From Buttiauxella agrestis (GTDB lineage Bacteria > Pseudomonadota > Gammaproteobacteria > Enterobacterales > Enterobacteriaceae), in NCBI RefSeq assembly GCF_900446255.1, contig NZ_UIGI01000001.1, positions 3,994,763 to 4,058,762 of the forward strand: a DNA stretch of 64,000 bases, written 5' to 3'. A program made the position numbers and the translations under genes. The notes under the pieces are model-generated. The model had not been told where the DNA came from. It saw only the letters and a list, made by a program, of their open reading frames with translations, and did not search any database. Positions 61,026-64,000 of the stretch are shown here, one piece after another; position 1 is the stretch's first letter; each line of letters begins with the position of its first letter.

Positions 61026-63404
61026 GTGAAAACAAATAACAGTGGTTCGCGAGTCATCGCAACCTTAACAGTCCTGTTTGCGGTACTGAGCGGGCTGTAT
61101 TTATTTATTGGCGGGATATGGTTAGTGGCAATTGGTGGGTCCTGGTACTACCCAATTGCAGGCGCGGTGATGCTCATCACCGCATGGTTACTTTGGCAAC
61201 GTAAAGCTCTGGCACTTTGGATTTATGCCGCATTACTGCTTTGCACCGTCGCGTGGTCTGTCTGGGAAGTCGGTTTCGATTTCTGGGCATTAACCCCGCG
61301 TTTAGACGTTCTGTTCTTCTTCGGCGTGTGGTTACTGCTGCCGTTTGTGTACCGTCAGCTGATTAAGCCATCAGCGGGTGCGGCTCCGGCATTGGGCGCG
61401 GTATTAGTCATCACCGTGATTGGGCTGGTCTGGGCGGTATTTAACGACCCACAAGAGATCAACGGCACGCTCAGTGCTGATGCTCAAACGCATCCGGCGG
61501 CGAGCGCCACCATTCCGGATGCCGACTGGCCTGCGTATGGTCGCAACCAGGAAGGCCAACGCTACTCTCCTTTGAAGCAGATCAACGATAAAAACGTCGG
61601 TGAGCTTAAAGAAGCGTGGACCTTCCAGACCGGTGATGTGAAACGCGCAAGCGATCCAGGTGAAATCACGAACGAAGTGACCCCGATTAAAATCCGCGAC
61701 ACGCTGTACCTGTGTACTGCGCACCAGCAATTATTTGCGCTGGATGCAGCCACCGGTAAGCAGAAGTGGAAGTTCGATCCGCGTCTGGATACCAACCCTT
61801 CATTCCAGCACGTGACCTGTCGTGGCGTTTCTTACCACGAAGCGAAAGCGGCTAACTCAAGCCCGGATGTGGTTTCAGACTGCCCACGTCGAATCATTCT
61901 TCCGGTGAATGATGGCCGCCTGTTTGCGATTAATGCCGATAACGGTCAGCTCTGCGAAAGCTTTGCTAACAAAGGCATTCTGAATCTGCAAACCAACATG
62001 CCGGTCACCACACCTGGTATGTATGAGCCAACTTCACCGCCCATCATCACCGATAAAGTGATCGTGATTGCAGGTGCTGTGACGGATAACTACTCGACGC
62101 GCGAGCCGTCTGGTGTGATTCGTGGGTTTGATGTGAACAGCGGCAAGCTGCTGTGGGCATTCGACCCGGGTGCGAAAGACCCGAATACCGTTCCGGGCGA
62201 TGAACACCACTTCACCATTAACTCACCAAACTCCTGGGCACCTGCGGCCTACGACGCGAAGCTTGATTTGGTGTACCTGCCGATGGGTGTTACCACTCCC
62301 GATATCTGGGGCGGCAACCGCACACCGGAACAGGAGCGTTATGCCAGCAGCATTCTGGCGCTGAACGCCACCACCGGCAAACTGGCCTGGTCTTATCAAA
62401 CAGTTCACCATGACCTGTGGGATATGGACATGCCGTCGCAGCCAACGCTTGCGGATATTACCGTTAAAGGCGAAACCGTTCCGGTTATCTATGCGCCTGC
62501 GAAAACCGGTAACATTTTTGTGCTCGACCGTCGTGACGGCAAACTGGTGGTTCCGGCTCCGGAAAAACCAGTGCCACAAGGTGCTGCGAAAGGCGATTAC
62601 GTGACGCCAACTCAGCCGTTCTCGGATTTGAGTTTCCGTCCGAAGAAAGACCTGAGCGGTGCGGATATGTGGGGTGCCACGCTGTACGACCAGATGGTCT
62701 GCCGCATTATCTTCCACAAGCTGCGCTATGAAGGCATTTTCACACCGCCATCTGAGCAAGGCACACTGGTATTCCCTGGGAACCTGGGAATGTTCGAATG
62801 GGGTGGGATTTCGGTTGACCCGAATCGTCAGGTTGCGATTGCTAACCCAATGGCACTGCCGTTTGTTTCCAGGCTGATGCCACGCGGTCCTGGCAACCCG
62901 ATGGAGCCGCCGAAAGATGCCAAAGGTTCAGGCACTGAAACGGGCATCCAGCCACAGTACGGCGTACCGTATGGCGTGACGCTGAATCCGTTCCTCTCTC
63001 CGTTTGGTTTGCCGTGTAAGCAACCGGCGTGGGGCTACATTTCTGCGGTAGATTTGAAAACCAACGATGTGGTGTGGAAGAAACGTATCGGTACTGTTCG
63101 CGACAGCTCACCGCTCCCACTGCCGTTTAAAATGGGGATGCCGATGCTTGGCGGCCCCATTTCTACCGCCGGGAACGTGTTGTTTATTGGCGCAACCGCA
63201 GATAACTACCTGCGTGCGTACAATATGAGCAACGGTGACAAGCTGTGGGAAGCACGCCTGCCAGCTGGTGGGCAGGCAACGCCGATGACTTATGAAGTGA
63301 ATGGCAAACAGTACGTGGTCATTTCCGCGGGCGGCCATGGTTCGTTTGGAACGAAGATGGGCGATTACATCGTCGCTTACGCTTTGCCGGACGACGCTAA
63401 GTAA
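61026..63404 (+). CDS. gcd: Quinoprotein glucose dehydrogenase (PQQ)
   Basis: Membrane-bound PQQ enzyme that oxidises glucose to gluconate in the periplasm and passes electrons to ubiquinone. From GTG at 61026 it has 792 residues; ATG at 60990 is also in frame. Five N-terminal membrane segments (to about residue 140) are followed by an eight-bladed propeller. WPAYGRNQEGQRYSPL and DLWDMDMPSQPTL are PQQ-propeller signatures. No pqq biosynthesis genes are in the window, so the cofactor source is unknown. Confidence 0.96.
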   Translation: MKTNNSGSRVIATLTVLFAVLSGLYLFIGGIWLVAIGGSWYYPIAGAVMLITAWLLWQRKALALWIYAALLLCTVAWSVWEVGFDFWALTPRLDVLFFFGVWLLLPFVYRQLIKPSAGAAPALGAVLVITVIGLVWAVFNDPQEINGTLSADAQTHPAASATIPDADWPAYGRNQEGQRYSPLKQINDKNVGELKEAWTFQTGDVKRASDPGEITNEVTPIKIRDTLYLCTAHQQLFALDAATGKQKWKFDPRLDTNPSFQHVTCRGVSYHEAKAANSSPDVVSDCPRRIILPVNDGRLFAINADNGQLCESFANKGILNLQTNMPVTTPGMYEPTSPPIITDKVIVIAGAVTDNYSTREPSGVIRGFDVNSGKLLWAFDPGAKDPNTVPGDEHHFTINSPNSWAPAAYDAKLDLVYLPMGVTTPDIWGGNRTPEQERYASSILALNATTGKLAWSYQTVHHDLWDMDMPSQPTLADITVKGETVPVIYAPAKTGNIFVLDRRDGKLVVPAPEKPVPQGAAKGDYVTPTQPFSDLSFRPKKDLSGADMWGATLYDQMVCRIIFHKLRYEGIFTPPSEQGTLVFPGNLGMFEWGGISVDPNRQVAIANPMALPFVSRLMPRGPGNPMEPPKDAKGSGTETGIQPQYGVPYGVTLNPFLSPFGLPCKQPAWGYISAVDLKTNDVVWKKRIGTVRDSSPLPLPFKMGMPMLGGPISTAGNVLFIGATADNYLRAYNMSNGDKLWEARLPAGGQATPMTYEVNGKQYVVISAGGHGSFGTKMGDYIVAYALPDDAK

Positions 63405-63410
63405 AAAACT

Positions 63411-63440
63411 GTCGGGTGGCACTGCGCTTATCCGACCGAC
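63411..63440. repeat. REP-like palindrome after gcd
   Basis: GTCGGGTGG and the following CTTATCCGAC form an imperfect REP palindrome six bases beyond the gcd stop. Confidence 0.65.
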
Positions 63441-63446
63441 GAAACT

Positions 63447-63482
63447 GGCGGATGAACAGACTTCTGTTCATCCGCCTTTTTT
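63447..63482 (+). terminator. Terminator after gcd
   Basis: GGCGGATGAACAG-ACTT-CTGTTCATCCGCC is a perfect 13-base stem followed by six T, which overlap the cueO stop codon on the other strand. Confidence 0.93.
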
Positions 63483-64000
63483 ACGCCACCGTAAACCCAA
63501 GCATCATGCCGGTATCTTCATGTTCCAGCAGATGGCAATGCGCCATATACGCCTGCTCTTTCGCAGCCGCATGATCAAAGCGCACTAACACTTCACTGCG
63601 CCCGCCTTCCACACGAACCGTGTCTTTCCAGCCCTGACGATGAGCCTCAACCGGCTTACCATTTTCACTCAGAATGCGGAACTGCGTGCCGTGAATATGG
63701 AACGGGTGCAGCATCATGTCGCCTTCACCAGAAATCGTCCATTTCTCGTACTTGCCCTTCTCGACCGCAAACGCAGGCGTGTTCATATCAAATGCTTTGC
63801 CATTAATCTTATTCGCATTGTGGAAGTCAAAGCCCTGCTGGCCATGATTCATACCACCATGATTCATTTTGCCGTGGTCCATCTTTCCGTGGTCCATATT
63901 ACCCATCATGCTGCCATGCCCGGCCATATTCATGCCCGCCATCGCCTGCTGGCCATATTTGTCCATCAGCGCTTGCATCCCCATCATGTCCAGCATCGGG
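63481..64000 (-). CDS. cueO: Multicopper oxidase CueO (C-terminal part)
   Basis: Periplasmic cuprous oxidase of copper resistance. Only about 172 C-terminal residues are in the window; the N-terminal part and Tat signal lie beyond base 64000. The type 1 copper and trinuclear site ligands are in [13 protein letters not shown] and [17 protein letters not shown]. Before them is the Met/His-rich segment that covers the copper site, with four tandem M-(D/N)-H-G units (63841-63900). The E. coli copper-responsive promoter would lie outside the window. Confidence 0.96.
   Translation of the reverse strand, partial: PMLDMMGMQALMDKYGQQAMAGMNMAGHGSMMGNMDHGKMDHGKMNHGGMNHGQQGFDFHNANKINGKAFDMNTPAFAVEKGKYEKWTISGEGDMMLHPFHIHGTQFRILSENGKPVEAHRQGWKDTVRVEGGRSEVLVRFDHAAAKEQAYMAHCHLLEHEDTGMMLGFTVA

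Overview
The window is a contiguous piece of the chromosome of an enterobacterium (Gammaproteobacteria, Enterobacterales, most likely Enterobacteriaceae). From accA to cueO the gene order follows the well-known 4-minute region of Escherichia coli, and the proteins have nearly the same lengths and motifs. It is not E. coli itself: the yad fimbrial genes and yadD are absent, many proteins differ at scattered positions, and a two-gene islet lies between hemL and fhuB. I cannot name the genus with confidence. I see no tRNA, rRNA, insertion sequence, prophage or CRISPR array. Gene starts were set from Shine-Dalgarno sequences and family lengths; several are GTG or TTG, and pcnB appears to start at ATT.

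Bases 1-19171 (minus strand) form one long essential block: accA (3' end missing), dnaE, rnhB, lpxB, lpxA, fabZ, lpxD, skp, bamA, rseP, cdsA, uppS, dxr, frr, pyrH, tsf, rpsB. It covers fatty acid and lipid A synthesis, outer-membrane assembly, sigma-E signalling, isoprenoid and phospholipid synthesis, and translation. Terminators follow dxr, frr and tsf, and a partial terminator separates rpsB from tsf. Bases 19484-24377 (plus) hold map, glnD, dapD and yaeH. Bases 24409-28833 (minus) hold cdaR, degP and dgt, with a clear sigma-E promoter before degP. Bases 28927-34404 hold mtnN, btuF, yadS, erpA, clcA and hemL.

Bases 34481-37497 are the accessory islet. A 609-residue protein with glycosyltransferase-B-like motifs is divergent from a 308-residue TIM-barrel-like protein (probably DUF7916-type). 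They share a 260-base AT-rich promoter region with a palindrome. The islet is bounded by two perfect inverted repeats and is the least explained part of the window.

Bases 37524-43484 (minus) are the ferrichrome uptake operon fhuACDB with a Fur-like site before fhuA. Then come mrcB and hrpB (minus), thpR, sfsA, dksA, gluQ, pcnB, folK, panB, panC and panD (plus; RNA metabolism, folate and pantothenate), yadE, yadI, yadH and yadG (minus), can (plus), hpt (minus), gcd (plus, with a CRP site) and the C-terminal part of cueO (minus), which runs off the right edge.
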